From Dokdonella fugitiva (GTDB lineage: Bacteria > Pseudomonadota > Gammaproteobacteria > Xanthomonadales > Rhodanobacteraceae): 64,000 nucleotides of DNA. Position 1 is the stretch's first letter, and each line of letters opens with the position of its first letter. A program made the position numbers and the translations under genes. The notes beneath the pieces are model-generated. The model searched no databases. It was given only the letters and a program-made list of their open reading frames with translations, and was not told where the DNA came from. This document shows positions 26,163 through 36,187 of the stretch, piece after piece. Location of the stretch: NCBI RefSeq assembly GCF_004342425.1, contig NZ_SLWQ01000008.1, positions 62,001-126,000 on the forward strand, given 5' to 3'.

Positions 26163-27632
26163 TCAGCGCGCGCCGACCATGAGCGCGCTGTTGCACCAGT
26201 CCAGCAGCGGCCCCCAGAAGACGCCGAGTGCGAGCAAGGCGAGGCCGTTCAGCGACAGCACCCAGCGGAAGCCACGGTCGCGCGGGAGTTCCAGCGCGGC
26301 CTTGTCGTGCGGCTCGTCGAAGTACATGACCTTGACGACGCGCAGGTAGTAGTAGAGGCCGATGATCGCGAACACGATCGCGACGATCGCCAGCCACATC
26401 TGGCCCGCGTCGATGACCGCCTTGAGCACCATGAGCTTGGCGAAGAAGCCGAACAGCGGCGGCACGCCGGCCAGCGAGAACATCGCGATCGCCATCACGC
26501 CCGCATACCACGGGTTGCGCTGGTTGAGGCCCTTGAAGTCGTCGATCTCTTCCGCCTCGAAGCCGGCGCGCGCGAGCAGCATGATCATGCCGAACGCGAC
26601 CGCCGCCATCAGCGCGTAGCTGATCATGTAGAACATCGCCGCCGCGTAGCCGGACGCGCTGCCGTTGACGAAGCCGAGCAGCAGGAAGCCGACGTGCGAG
26701 ATCGTCGAGTAAGCGAGCATGCGCTTGAGGTTGGTCTGCGCGATCGCGAACACGTTGCCCACGGCCAGCGACAGCACCGCGAGCACGCCGAGCATCTGCG
26801 TCCAGTGCGCGTTCATGCCGCCCATCGCGCCGTCGAGCAGGCGCCAGGTCATGCCGAATGCGGCAAGCTTGGAGGCCGAGCCGACGAACAGCGTGACCGC
26901 GGTCGGCGCGCCCTGGTAGACGTCCGGCAGCCACATGTGGAACGGCGCCGCGCCGAGCTTGAAGGCCGAGCCGACGACGAGGAACACGAGGCCGAATGCG
27001 AGCAGCATGCGGTGCGGGCTGTCGGCCGAGAAATCGGCGACCGCGTGGATCTTCGCGAGGTCGAGCGTGCCGGTCGCGCCGTAGATCATCGACATGCCGT
27101 AGAGCAGCAGGCCCGAGGCGAGCGCGCCGAGCACGAAGTACTTGATCGCCGCCTCGCTCGACACCGCCGAATCGCGATTGAGCGCGACCAGCGCGTACGA
27201 GCTCAGGGTCAGCAGCTCGAGGCCGAGGTAGACCGTGACGAGGTTGCCGGCCGAGACGAGCAGCATCATGCCGAGCGTCGCGAACAGGAGTAGCAGGTAG
27301 AACTCGCCGACGAACAGCTTGCGCTGGCGCAGGTAGTCGCGGCTGTAGAGGAACACGAGGCCCGTCGTCAGCAGCACGAACACCTTGAGCACGGTGGCCA
27401 CGCCGTCGCGCAGGAACATGCCGTTGAAGGCGGCGATGCTGGTGCCCTGCTCCGGAGCGCCGCGCCAGACCAGCACGCCTGCGACGAGCAGCGCGGTGAG
27501 CGAAAGCCAGTGCGTGACGTCGCGCTGCGCCGGCTTGAGGAACAGGTCGATCAGCAGGATCGCGCAGGTCGCACCGAGCAGGAACAGCTCGGGCAGCATC
27601 GTCGCGAGATCGGCGGGGTTGAACTGGATCAT
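26163..27632 (-). CDS. nuoN: NADH-quinone oxidoreductase subunit N
   Basis: Polytopic proton-pumping subunit of complex I, 489 residues, with about 14 membrane helices. Antiporter-like motifs are present: the Glu in SAGNLVTVYLGLELLTLSSYALVAL and the HMWLPDVYQGAPTAVTLFVGSASKLAAF segment with the loading Lys. It ends LYYYLRVVKVMYFDEP, characteristic of NuoN. It is the last gene of the nuo operon, 10 bases after nuoM. The tRNA promoter lies to its left and no clear terminator is visible in the 65 bases in between. Confidence 0.97.
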   Translation of the reverse strand: MIQFNPADLATMLPELFLLGATCAILLIDLFLKPAQRDVTHWLSLTALLVAGVLVWRGAPEQGTSIAAFNGMFLRDGVATVLKVFVLLTTGLVFLYSRDYLRQRKLFVGEFYLLLLFATLGMMLLVSAGNLVTVYLGLELLTLSSYALVALNRDSAVSSEAAIKYFVLGALASGLLLYGMSMIYGATGTLDLAKIHAVADFSADSPHRMLLAFGLVFLVVGSAFKLGAAPFHMWLPDVYQGAPTAVTLFVGSASKLAAFGMTWRLLDGAMGGMNAHWTQMLGVLAVLSLAVGNVFAIAQTNLKRMLAYSTISHVGFLLLGFVNGSASGYAAAMFYMISYALMAAVAFGMIMLLARAGFEAEEIDDFKGLNQRNPWYAGVMAIAMFSLAGVPPLFGFFAKLMVLKAVIDAGQMWLAIVAIVFAIIGLYYYLRVVKVMYFDEPHDKAALELPRDRGFRWVLSLNGLALLALGVFWGPLLDWCNSALMVGAR

Positions 27633-27642
27633 GTCGGGTGGC

Positions 27643-29151
27643 TCACATCTTGGCCAGGACGAGCTGCTGCACGAGCTGCTGCACGGCAGGTTCCATGAGG
27701 TCGGTCAGCGGCTTGGGGTACACGCCGACCGCGAGCACGCCGGCGGCGAACGCGCCGAGCACGATCCATTCGCGCAGGTCGAGGTCCTTCATCTTCGCGA
27801 CCTTGTCGTTGCCGACCTCGCCGAACACGACGCGCTTGACCAGCCACAGCGTGTAGGCCGCGCCGATGATCAGCGTGAAGGCGGCGACCGCGGCGATCAG
27901 CGGGCTGTCCTGGAACGCGGCGAGGATGACCATGAACTCGCCGACGAAGCCCGAGGTGCCCGGCAGGCCGCAGTTGGCCATCGCGAACAGCACCATGAAC
28001 GCGGCGAACCACGGCATCACGTTCACGATGCCGCCGTAGTCCTCGATCATGCGCGTGTGCAGGCGGTCGTACATGACGCCGATGCAGGAGAACATCGCGC
28101 CGGAGACGAAGCCGTGCGAGATCATCTGCACCATCGCGCCCTGCACCGCGAGACGCGCGCCGTCCGGATTGGCGTTGACGCGCGCGAGCGCGAGCGCGAC
28201 GAACAGGCCGAGCGTGACGAAGCCCATGTGCGCGATCGACGAATACGCGACGAGCTTCTTCATGTCCTCCTGCACCAGCGCGACGTAGCCGATGTAGACG
28301 ACGGCGATCAGCGACATCGCGATGACGACCCAGGCGTATTCCTGCGACGCGTCCGGCGTGATCGGCAGCGAGAAGCGCACGAAACCGTAACCGCCGACCT
28401 TCAGCATGATCGCGGCCAGGATCACCGAGCCGCCGGTCGGCGCCTCGACGTGCGCGTCCGGCAACCAGGTGTGCACCGGCCACATCGGCACCTTGATCGC
28501 GAACGCGATCAGGAACGCGAAGAACAGCCACGCCTGCTCCCTCGCTCCGAGGCCGGCGTGCGCGAACGCGTCGAGCGAGAACTGGCCGGTCTTCATGTGC
28601 AGGTAGATCAGGCCCACCAGCATGAAGATCGAGCCGAGGAACGTGTAGATGAAGAACTTGAGCGTCGCGTAGACGCGCCGCGGGCCGCCCCAGATGCCGA
28701 TGAGGATGAACATCGGGATCAGCATGCCTTCGAAGAACACGTAGAACAGCAGCGCGTCGGTCGCCGCGAACACGCCGACGAGCAGGCCCTCGAGCGCGAG
28801 CATCGCGGCCATGTACTGCGACACGCGCTCCTCGATCGGGCCCCACGCGCCGAGGATGACGAGCACGCTGGTGAACGTGGTCAGCACGATCAGCGCGATC
28901 GCGATGCCGTCGACGCCGAGCGCGTAGTTGGCGTTGAGCGCGGGGATCCACGCCAGCGTCTCGACGAACTGCATGCCGGGCGTCGCCGGCACGTAACCTG
29001 TCCACAACGGGATCGACAGCAGGAACGTAGCGACGGCGGTCAGCAGGGCGAGCCAGCGCGCGGTATTCGCTTGCCGGCCGAACACGAGCACGGCGATCGC
29101 GCCGAGCACCGGCAGCCAGATCAGGAGACTCAGAAGATGCGGAAGATGCAT
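27643..29151 (-). CDS. nuoM: NADH-quinone oxidoreductase subunit M
   Basis: Antiporter-like complex I subunit of 502 residues from the ATG at 29151. It carries ALEGLLVGVFAATDALLFYVFFEGMLIPMFILIGIWGG with the key Glu, KVPMWPVHTWLPDAHVEAPTGGSVILAAIMLKVGGYGF with the Lys, and YSSIAHMGFVTLG. It starts 19 bases after the nuoL stop. Complex I translocates protons while passing electrons from NADH to quinone. Confidence 0.97.
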   Translation of the reverse strand: MHLPHLLSLLIWLPVLGAIAVLVFGRQANTARWLALLTAVATFLLSIPLWTGYVPATPGMQFVETLAWIPALNANYALGVDGIAIALIVLTTFTSVLVILGAWGPIEERVSQYMAAMLALEGLLVGVFAATDALLFYVFFEGMLIPMFILIGIWGGPRRVYATLKFFIYTFLGSIFMLVGLIYLHMKTGQFSLDAFAHAGLGAREQAWLFFAFLIAFAIKVPMWPVHTWLPDAHVEAPTGGSVILAAIMLKVGGYGFVRFSLPITPDASQEYAWVVIAMSLIAVVYIGYVALVQEDMKKLVAYSSIAHMGFVTLGLFVALALARVNANPDGARLAVQGAMVQMISHGFVSGAMFSCIGVMYDRLHTRMIEDYGGIVNVMPWFAAFMVLFAMANCGLPGTSGFVGEFMVILAAFQDSPLIAAVAAFTLIIGAAYTLWLVKRVVFGEVGNDKVAKMKDLDLREWIVLGAFAAGVLAVGVYPKPLTDLMEPAVQQLVQQLVLAKM

Positions 29152-29170
29152 GGTCGTGTCAGTCCGTCGA

Positions 29171-31225
29171 TCAGGGCGCCAGGTGGGTGACCCACCACAC
29201 GCCACCGAGCAGCGCGATCAGGCCGAGGATCATGGCGAAGGCATAGTGGTAGAGGTAGCCGGACTGCAGCCAGCGCACGGTCGCGGCAACGCGATCGACC
29301 AGCGCGGCCGAGCCGTTCACTGCGACGCCGTCGATGAGGCCGGCGTCGCCGCCCTTCCACAGGCCGCGGCCGAGCGCGATGCCGCCGCGCGCGAACACCG
29401 CCTGGTAAAGCTCGTCGACCCAGTACTTGTTGTTCAGCATCGTGTAGAGCGGGCGCAGCGCGTTCTTGAAGCGCTCGGTCACGCCGGGGTTGAGCAGCCA
29501 GATCCAGGTCGCGACCGCGAAACCGGCGAAGGCGAGCCAGAACGGCGCCTGCGTGAAGCCGTGCAGCATCATCGCAAGCGGGCCGTGGAACTCGCGCCCG
29601 ATCTCGCCGAGCACGTCACGCCCTTCCTCGCCGCTCACGCGGATCGCATCGCCGAACCAGCCACCGAACAGCATCGGCCCGATCGTGAACCAGCCGACGA
29701 TGACCGACGGGATCGCGAGCAGCACGAGCGGCAGGGTGATGACCCACGGCGATTCGTGCGGCGCATGCGCGAGATGACCCGGCTCATGGTGGCCATGGTC
29801 GTCATGGTGCGCGTCGTGATGGCCGTGGCCGTGATGGGGCGCCTCGACGACGAAGCGCTCCTTGCCGTGGAACGTCTTGTAGAGCAGGCGGAAGCTGTAC
29901 AGCGCGGTCACGAATACGCCGGCCATCACGCAGAAATACGCGTAGCCAGAACCCCAGCGGTGCGACTCGCCGACCGCCTCGATGATCGCGTCCTTGGAGA
30001 AGAAGCCGGCGAAACCGGGCGTGCCCGCGAGCGCGAGCGAGCCGAGCCACATCGTGATCCAGGTGACCGGCATGTACTTGCGCAACCCGCCCATGTAGCG
30101 CATGTCCTGCTCGTGGTGCATCGCGACGATGACCGAGCCCGCGCCGAGGAACAGCAGAGCCTTGAAGAACGCATGCGTCATGAGGTGGTAGACGCCGCCG
30201 GCGTACGCCGAGACGCCGAGCGCGACGGTCATGTAGCCGAGCTGCGACAGCGTCGAATAGGCGACGACGCGCTTGATGTCGTTCTGCACGATGCCGATCA
30301 AGCCTGTGAACAGCGCGGTGGTCGCGCCGATCACCAGCACGAACGACAACGCCGTCTCGCTGAGCTCGAAGATCGGCGACATGCGCGCGACCATGAAGAT
30401 GCCCGCGGTCACCATCGTCGCGGCGTGGATCAGCGCGGAGATCGGCGTCGGGCCTTCCATCGAATCCGGCAGCCAGACGTGCAGCGGCACTTGCGCCGAC
30501 TTGCCCATCGCGCCGATGAACAGGCAGATGCAGACGATCGTAGCGACGTGCCACGGATGGCCGGCGAAGATCTCGACCGTGCGCGAGGCGACGAGGTCGG
30601 ACGCGGTCGCCGCGAACACCTGCGAGTAATCGAGCGAGCCGAACCAGAACAGCACGCCGGCGATGCCGAGCAGGAAGCCGAAGTCGCCGACGCGATTGAC
30701 GAGGAACGCCTTCATGTTGGCGAAGATCGCGCTCGGGCGCTTGAACCAGAAACCGATCAGCAGGTACGAGACGAGGCCGACCGCTTCCCAGCCGAAGAAC
30801 AGCTGCAGGAAGTTGTTGCTCATGACCAGCATGAGCATCGAGAACGTGAACAGCGCGATGTAGCTGAAGAAGCGCTGGAAGCCGTCGTCCTCGGCCATGT
30901 AGCCGATCGTGTAGACGTGCACCATCAGCGAGACGAAGGTGACGACGACCATCATCATCGCCGTGAGGCGATCGACGAGGAAGCCGACGTGCGCGCCGAT
31001 GGACCCGACCTGGAACCAGGTGTAGAGGTTTTCGTTGAACGTCGCCGCGCCGCCCCAGACGAGCTGGTAGAGCACGTGGAACGACAGGGCGCACGAGAGC
31101 AGCACGCCCGCGATCGTGACGCCGGCGGCGCCCTTGCGGCCGACCTGGTTGCACAGCAGGCCCGCGACGAGCGCGCCGAACAGCGGCGCGAGGACGATGA
31201 CGAGCAGGATGGTTTTCGAGAGCAT
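29171..31225 (-). CDS. nuoL: NADH-quinone oxidoreductase subunit L
   Basis: The largest antiporter-like complex I subunit, 684 residues, with the long amphipathic C-terminal helix that spans the membrane arm. Motifs are LQLFFGWEAVGLVSYLLIGFW, HVWLPDSMEGPTPISALIHAATMVTAG and YSTLSQLGYMTVALG. A loop around residues 458-490 is unusually rich in histidine (HHGHGHHDAHHDDHGHH and further His), just before the C-terminal membrane helices. Such His-rich loops occur in some NuoL proteins and are of unknown use. It follows nuoK after six bases. Confidence 0.97.
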   Translation of the reverse strand: MLSKTILLVIVLAPLFGALVAGLLCNQVGRKGAAGVTIAGVLLSCALSFHVLYQLVWGGAATFNENLYTWFQVGSIGAHVGFLVDRLTAMMMVVVTFVSLMVHVYTIGYMAEDDGFQRFFSYIALFTFSMLMLVMSNNFLQLFFGWEAVGLVSYLLIGFWFKRPSAIFANMKAFLVNRVGDFGFLLGIAGVLFWFGSLDYSQVFAATASDLVASRTVEIFAGHPWHVATIVCICLFIGAMGKSAQVPLHVWLPDSMEGPTPISALIHAATMVTAGIFMVARMSPIFELSETALSFVLVIGATTALFTGLIGIVQNDIKRVVAYSTLSQLGYMTVALGVSAYAGGVYHLMTHAFFKALLFLGAGSVIVAMHHEQDMRYMGGLRKYMPVTWITMWLGSLALAGTPGFAGFFSKDAIIEAVGESHRWGSGYAYFCVMAGVFVTALYSFRLLYKTFHGKERFVVEAPHHGHGHHDAHHDDHGHHEPGHLAHAPHESPWVITLPLVLLAIPSVIVGWFTIGPMLFGGWFGDAIRVSGEEGRDVLGEIGREFHGPLAMMLHGFTQAPFWLAFAGFAVATWIWLLNPGVTERFKNALRPLYTMLNNKYWVDELYQAVFARGGIALGRGLWKGGDAGLIDGVAVNGSAALVDRVAATVRWLQSGYLYHYAFAMILGLIALLGGVWWVTHLAP

Positions 31226-31231
31226 CGTCGA

Positions 31232-31537
31232 TCAGCCCTTCATCGAATCGATTTCGGTGACGTTGATCGTCGCGCGGTTGCGGAACAGCACGACGAGGAT
31301 CGCGAGGCCGATCGCCGACTCGGCCGCGGCGACCGTGAGGATGAAGAACACGAACACCTGCCCCGACGGATCGCCGAGGAAGCGCGAGAACGCGACGAAG
31401 TTGGTGTTGACCGCGAGCAGCATCAGCTCGATCGCCATCAGCAGCGTGATGACGTTCTTGCGGTTGATGAAGATGCCGGCGACGGCGATGCAGAACAGCA
31501 CCGCGCCGAGCGTGAGGAAGTGCGCGAGCGTGATCAC
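31232..31537 (-). CDS. nuoK: NADH-quinone oxidoreductase subunit K
   Basis: Membrane subunit of 101 residues, three helices. It begins at the GTG 31535-31537 as [21 protein letters not shown]; the GTG overlaps the nuoJ stop (GTGA). The two membrane Glu residues of the proton path are in [19 protein letters not shown] and [18 protein letters not shown]. Length is normal for the family. Longer in-frame starts belong to the nuoJ region and are not real. Confidence 0.95.
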   Translation of the reverse strand: MITLAHFLTLGAVLFCIAVAGIFINRKNVITLLMAIELMLLAVNTNFVAFSRFLGDPSGQVFVFFILTVAAAESAIGLAILVVLFRNRATINVTEIDSMKG

Positions 31538-32166
31538 GGCGTGGTCTCCCCGGCGTCGGCGGGCATGGCAGGCTTCTCCGCGGCCATCTTGACGATGCGC
31601 ACGCGATCGCGCGCCTTCACCCTGACCTGCCGGCCCGGGTCCTGCGTGCGCACGCCGACGCGGTGGCGCAGGGTAAGCGGGATCGCGGCGACGATCGCGA
31701 CGGTCAGGATCAGCGCGGCCACTTCGAACGGCAACAGGAACTGGCTGAACAGCGCGTTCGCGAGCCAGGACGTGTTCGACATGCCGGCGGCGGCGGCGGG
31801 TTCCGGCGGCGCCGGCAGCTGCATCGTGCGCACGCCGATCAGGCCGAGCATCTCGACCAGCATGACGACCGCGACGACGAGGCCGACCGGCAGCGCGCGC
31901 ACGAAGCCTTCGCGCAGCGGGTCGAGGTCGAGGTCGAGCATCATCACGACGAACAGGAACAGCACCATCACCGCGCCGACGTAGACGAGCACGAGCGCGA
32001 TCGCGAGGAACTCGGCGTCGGCGAGCAGCCACGTGCAGGCGGTCGAGAAGAACGTGAGCACGAGGCATAGCGCGGCGTGCACGGGGCTGCGCACCGAGAT
32101 CACGGCGAGCGCGGCGCCCACGGTGACCGCGGCGAAGGCGTAGAAGCAGATCAGCTGGAAGCTCAT
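31534..32166 (-). CDS. nuoJ: NADH-quinone oxidoreductase subunit J
   Basis: Membrane subunit of 210 residues, five helices: [22 protein letters not shown] and [52 protein letters not shown]. The conserved [11 protein letters not shown] sits in helix 3, which has the pi-bulge of NuoJ. A Lys/Arg-rich tail after residue 170 ([28 protein letters not shown]) is longer than usual. Its stop overlaps the nuoK start. Confidence 0.96.
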   Translation of the reverse strand: MSFQLICFYAFAAVTVGAALAVISVRSPVHAALCLVLTFFSTACTWLLADAEFLAIALVLVYVGAVMVLFLFVVMMLDLDLDPLREGFVRALPVGLVVAVVMLVEMLGLIGVRTMQLPAPPEPAAAAGMSNTSWLANALFSQFLLPFEVAALILTVAIVAAIPLTLRHRVGVRTQDPGRQVRVKARDRVRIVKMAAEKPAMPADAGETTP

Positions 32167-32179
32167 GGGTCGGTATCCG

Positions 32180-32668
32180 TCAGCGGAACGCCGCGTCCTG
32201 CGCGCGCGCGGCCGCGATCTCCTTCTCGAAGCGGTCGCCGATCGCGAGCAACTGCGGCTTGGTCACGATGTTCTCGCCGCGCTTTTCGAAGTGGTATTCG
32301 TGGATCGACGTCTCGACGATCGAATCCACCGGGCAGCTTTCCTCGCAGAAGCCGCAGAAGATGCACTTGAACAGGTCGATGTCGTAACGCGTCGTGCGGC
32401 GCGTGCCGTCCTCGCGCGGCGCCGAGTCGATCGTGATCGCGAGCGCCGGGCACACCGCCTCGCACAGCTTGCACGCGATGCAGCGCTCCTCGCCGTTCGG
32501 GTAGCGGCGCAGCGCGTGCAGCCCGCGGAAGCGGTTCGACTTCGGGATGTGTTCCATCGGGTAGCGCACCGTGTACTTCGGGCGCCACAGGTACTTGAAC
32601 GTCAGCCCGAGGCCGGCCAGCAGCTCCAGCAGCATCAGACTCTTGAGGTAGCTCGTGACTCGATTCAT
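32180..32668 (-). CDS. nuoI: NADH-quinone oxidoreductase subunit I
   Basis: Ferredoxin-like subunit of 162 residues with two [4Fe-4S] clusters (N6a and N6b). The cluster motifs are [12 protein letters not shown] and [12 protein letters not shown]. An N-terminal amphipathic helix ([24 protein letters not shown]) attaches it to the membrane, and [21 protein letters not shown] residues (here [17 protein letters not shown]) precede the first motif. Located between nuoH and nuoJ as usual. Confidence 0.97.
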   Translation of the reverse strand: MNRVTSYLKSLMLLELLAGLGLTFKYLWRPKYTVRYPMEHIPKSNRFRGLHALRRYPNGEERCIACKLCEAVCPALAITIDSAPREDGTRRTTRYDIDLFKCIFCGFCEESCPVDSIVETSIHEYHFEKRGENIVTKPQLLAIGDRFEKEIAAARAQDAAFR

Positions 32669-32679
32669 TGCCTATCGCC

Positions 32680-33729
32680 TCAGGCGCCCGTCGTGACCCA
32701 GCCGAAGTACTTCATGCAACCCGCCACGAACACCCACACGATCGTGATCGGGATGAACACCTTCCAGCCGAGCCGCATGATCTGGTCGTAGCGGTAGCGC
32801 GGGAAGCTCGCGCGGAACCAGACGTAGGCGGTCGCGAAGAAAAACGCCTTGGCGCACAACCACCACCAGCCGGGTTCGCCGAGAAGTCCCCACGATGCCG
32901 GGAATGGCGACAACCAGCCGCCAAGGAACAGGATCGGCGCAAGGAACGACACGAGGATCATGTTCGCGTATTCGGTCAGGAAGAACACCGCGAACGGCGC
33001 ACCCGAGTACTCGACGTGGAAGCCCGCGACGATCTCCGACTCGCCTTCGGCGACGTCGAACGGCGCACGGTTCGTCTCGGCGACGCCCGAGACGAAGTAG
33101 ATGACGAACATCGGCAGCAGGGGCAGCCAGAACCAGTCGAACAGTCCCTTGCCGCCGGCCTGCGCCTGCACGATGTCGCTGAGATTGAGGCTGCCCGCGA
33201 GGATCAGCACGCTGACCAGCGAGAAACCCATCGCGATCTCGTAGCTGACCACCTGCGCGGCCGAGCGCATCGCGCCTAGCATCGCGTAACGCGAGTTCGA
33301 CGCCCAGCCGGCGATGATGATGCCGTACACGCCCATCGAGGTCATCGCGAGCAGGAACAGGAGGCCTGCGTTCGCGTTCGACCAGGCGACGTTCGGGCCG
33401 ATGGGGATCACCGCCCACGCCGCGAACGACGGAATCAGCGCCCACAGCGGCGCGAGCAGGAACAGCGCCTTGTTGGAGTTCGCCGGATAGACGACTTCCT
33501 TGAGCAGCAGCTTGAACACGTCGGCGAACGTCTGCGCGAGGCCGAACGGGCCGACCTTGTTCGGCCCCATGCGCACGTGCATCCAGCCGATGACCTTGCG
33601 TTCCCACCACACGTACATCGCGACGCCGATGATCAGCGGCACGAGCGGCAGCAACAACAGGCCGAGCGCCATCGACAGCGTCGGGAACGTCGACACGAAC
33701 CAGTGGAACGCGGCGGTGATCGAGTCCAT
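32680..33729 (-). CDS. nuoH: NADH-quinone oxidoreductase subunit H
   Basis: Membrane subunit of 349 residues that forms the entrance of the quinone chamber. Characteristic segments are [37 protein letters not shown], the loop [67 protein letters not shown], and [21 protein letters not shown]. Standard length and order. Confidence 0.98.
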   Translation of the reverse strand: MDSITAAFHWFVSTFPTLSMALGLLLLPLVPLIIGVAMYVWWERKVIGWMHVRMGPNKVGPFGLAQTFADVFKLLLKEVVYPANSNKALFLLAPLWALIPSFAAWAVIPIGPNVAWSNANAGLLFLLAMTSMGVYGIIIAGWASNSRYAMLGAMRSAAQVVSYEIAMGFSLVSVLILAGSLNLSDIVQAQAGGKGLFDWFWLPLLPMFVIYFVSGVAETNRAPFDVAEGESEIVAGFHVEYSGAPFAVFFLTEYANMILVSFLAPILFLGGWLSPFPASWGLLGEPGWWWLCAKAFFFATAYVWFRASFPRYRYDQIMRLGWKVFIPITIVWVFVAGCMKYFGWVTTGA

Positions 33730-33735
33730 GCGTCG

Positions 33736-36081
33736 TCAGGCCTTCGTGATGTCGAGGGAAGCGCCGTGCGGCGGCAAATGCGACGAGCCCTTGAGGCCGG
33801 CCTCGATCCACGCACCGCCGCGCGGCACGCGGGTCGACAGCTCGACCGGCAGTTCGGCGCCGGACACGCGCGCGGTGGATCCGGCGCCGAGGCCGAGGGC
33901 GAGCGCGTCTTCCGGATGCAGCGTCACGACCGCGGGGCGCGCGAGCGGATGCGCCTGCAGCGGCGGCGAGCGACGCACGACCGCATCGGTGGCGTAGATC
34001 GCGGTGGTCGCGATGCGCACGAGGCGGCCATGCGCAGGTTCGACGCGCGGGCGCAGCGCGTTCGTCGCGGTGGCCGGCGACGCGCCGTCCGCGGCCATCT
34101 GGGCGCGCACTTCGCCGATCTCGGTGAATTCGAAGCCGGGCACCGACAGTGCGGCGCCGAGCGCGCGCAGCACCTTCCAGCCCGGGCGTGCATCGCCCGG
34201 CAGCTTCGCCGCGGCGGCGAGCACCTGGGTGGTGCCGTCGAGGTTGGTGTAGCTGCCGTCGATCTCCGGCGGCAGGCCGATCGGGAGCACCGCATGCGCC
34301 GTGCGCTGCACGCCGTTGCACGCGTACGCGCCGATGTAGACGCAGAACTGCGCCTCGGTGCGCGCGCGGTCGAACGCGGCGGGCGCGCTCGTGTCCTGCG
34401 AACCGGTGTGGTAGACGACGAGGTGCTTGGGTGGATTGGCGAGCAGCGCGCCCGCGTCACGGCCGCCCTGGCGCGGCTGCGCGCCGGCGCGCGCGAGGCC
34501 GATCGCATTCGCGCCGCCGGGGATCTCGTCGACCGCCGACTGCGTGACCCTGGCGACGAAGCGCGCGGCCGCTCGCAGCGACGACGCGTTCGGATGGTTG
34601 AGCGCGGTCTCGCCGAGGATGATGACCGACTCCGGCGCATCGGCGAGAAGCTTGAGCAGCGCCTGTGCATTCGCGTTGGCCGTGAGGCCCGCGATCGACT
34701 GCGCGAGCGCGGACGACTCCGGCAGGTGGCCGGCGTCGTTGGCGGCCTTGGCGAGGCCGAGCAGCGCGTCGAGCATCGCCGACGGCGTGACGATCGTCTT
34801 GCCGGCAAGCTCGAAATTGAAATCGAAGTCGACCGGATTGATCGCATGCACCTTCGCACCGGCGCGCACGGCCTTGCGCAGGCGCTGTGCGAGCAGCGGC
34901 ACTTCGTGGCGCGGATTGCAGCCGACCAGCAGGACGGCCTTCGCCTTCTCGATCGCCGCGACCGGCATTTCGAACGGCGTCGCGACCGGCGCGTCGGCGA
35001 AATCGAGCGTGCGCAGGCGATGGTCGATGTGGTCGCTGCCGATGCCGCGCAGCAGGCGACCGAGCAGGAAGCCCTCTTCGCTCGACGTGAGCGGCGCGAC
35101 CAGCGCGCCGACGTCGCCACGCGCATCGCGCAGGTGGTCGGCGACGAACGCGAGCGCCTCGGCCCAGCTCGCCTCGACCAGTTCGCCGTTGCGACGGATC
35201 ATCGGCTTCTGCGCACGATCCTTGGCGCGCAGGCCATGGTTCGCATAGCGGTCGCGATCCGAGGCCCAGCACTCGTTGATCGCCTCGTTGTCGCGTGGTA
35301 CTGCGCGCAGCACCTCGCCGCGACGCGTGTGCAGCCACAGGTTGGTGCCGAGCGCATCGTGGTAGCCGATCGATTCGCGCGCGATCAGTTCCCACGGGCG
35401 CGCGCGGAAGCGGAACGGCTTGTTAGTCAGCGCGCCGACCGGGCAGACGTCGATGACGTTGCCGGACAGCTCGCTCATGAGCGGCTTGCCGACGTAGGTG
35501 CCGATCTGCAGGCGCTCGCCGCGCTCCATGCCGCCGAGCTCGTAGGTGCCGGCGATGTCGGCCATCACGCGCACGCAGCGCGTGCACTGGATGCAGCGTG
35601 TCATCTCGGTTTCGACCAGCGGGCCGAGGTCCTCGTCCGGGATGACGCGCTTCTTCTCGACGAAGCGCGACACGGAGCGGCCGTAGCCCACCGACAGGTC
35701 CTGCAATTCGCATTCGCCACCCTGGTCGCAGATCGGGCAGTCGAGCGGATGGTTGATGAGCAGGAACTCCATCACGTTGCGTTGCGCGGAGAGCGCGCGC
35801 TGCGACTGCGTGTGGATCTTCATGCCGTCGGCGACGGGCGTCGCGCATGCCGGCTGCGGCTTGGGCATCGGCTTGCCGCCCATCTCGACTTCGACCATGC
35901 ACATGCGGCAGTTCGCGGCGATCGGCAGCTTCTCGTGATAGCAGAAGCGCGGGATCGCGATGCCGGCCTTGTCGGCGGCCGCGATGATCATGGAATTCTT
36001 CGGCACGACCATCGACCGGCCGTCGATCTCGATCGTGACGTGGTCCGGCGGCACGCCGGGTGCGGCAGGTTGGGCGCTCAT
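33736..36081 (-). CDS. nuoG: NADH-quinone oxidoreductase subunit G
   Basis: Iron-sulfur subunit of the peripheral arm, 781 residues from the ATG at 36081. It has the [2Fe-2S] ferredoxin domain (RFCYHEKLPIAANCRMCMVEVEMGG, then CATPVADGMKI), the His-Cys3 motif (DCPICDQGGECELQD), two [4Fe-4S] motifs (TRCIQCTRCVRVMADIAG and DVCPVGALTNKPFRF), and a molybdopterin-oxidoreductase-type C-terminal domain that has lost its cofactor in this family. The ATG start at 36081 was chosen because a longer reading frame adds a non-homologous basic leader. Confidence 0.97.
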   Translation of the reverse strand: MSAQPAAPGVPPDHVTIEIDGRSMVVPKNSMIIAAADKAGIAIPRFCYHEKLPIAANCRMCMVEVEMGGKPMPKPQPACATPVADGMKIHTQSQRALSAQRNVMEFLLINHPLDCPICDQGGECELQDLSVGYGRSVSRFVEKKRVIPDEDLGPLVETEMTRCIQCTRCVRVMADIAGTYELGGMERGERLQIGTYVGKPLMSELSGNVIDVCPVGALTNKPFRFRARPWELIARESIGYHDALGTNLWLHTRRGEVLRAVPRDNEAINECWASDRDRYANHGLRAKDRAQKPMIRRNGELVEASWAEALAFVADHLRDARGDVGALVAPLTSSEEGFLLGRLLRGIGSDHIDHRLRTLDFADAPVATPFEMPVAAIEKAKAVLLVGCNPRHEVPLLAQRLRKAVRAGAKVHAINPVDFDFNFELAGKTIVTPSAMLDALLGLAKAANDAGHLPESSALAQSIAGLTANANAQALLKLLADAPESVIILGETALNHPNASSLRAAARFVARVTQSAVDEIPGGANAIGLARAGAQPRQGGRDAGALLANPPKHLVVYHTGSQDTSAPAAFDRARTEAQFCVYIGAYACNGVQRTAHAVLPIGLPPEIDGSYTNLDGTTQVLAAAAKLPGDARPGWKVLRALGAALSVPGFEFTEIGEVRAQMAADGASPATATNALRPRVEPAHGRLVRIATTAIYATDAVVRRSPPLQAHPLARPAVVTLHPEDALALGLGAGSTARVSGAELPVELSTRVPRGGAWIEAGLKGSSHLPPHGASLDITKA

Positions 36082-36187
36082 GCTGAAGCCTCGAAGCTTG
36101 AACCACGGAGCACGCCGTGCACGCGGGGAAAGCAACGGCTCGACCCCGTGTTCATCGCGTGCTTCGCGTCGAAATCTCGTACGCGAT

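Noticed and set aside
29150..31984. Long plus-strand frame opposite nuoL, nuoK and nuoJ
   Set aside because: Shadow frame; the minus-strand genes have strong family motifs.
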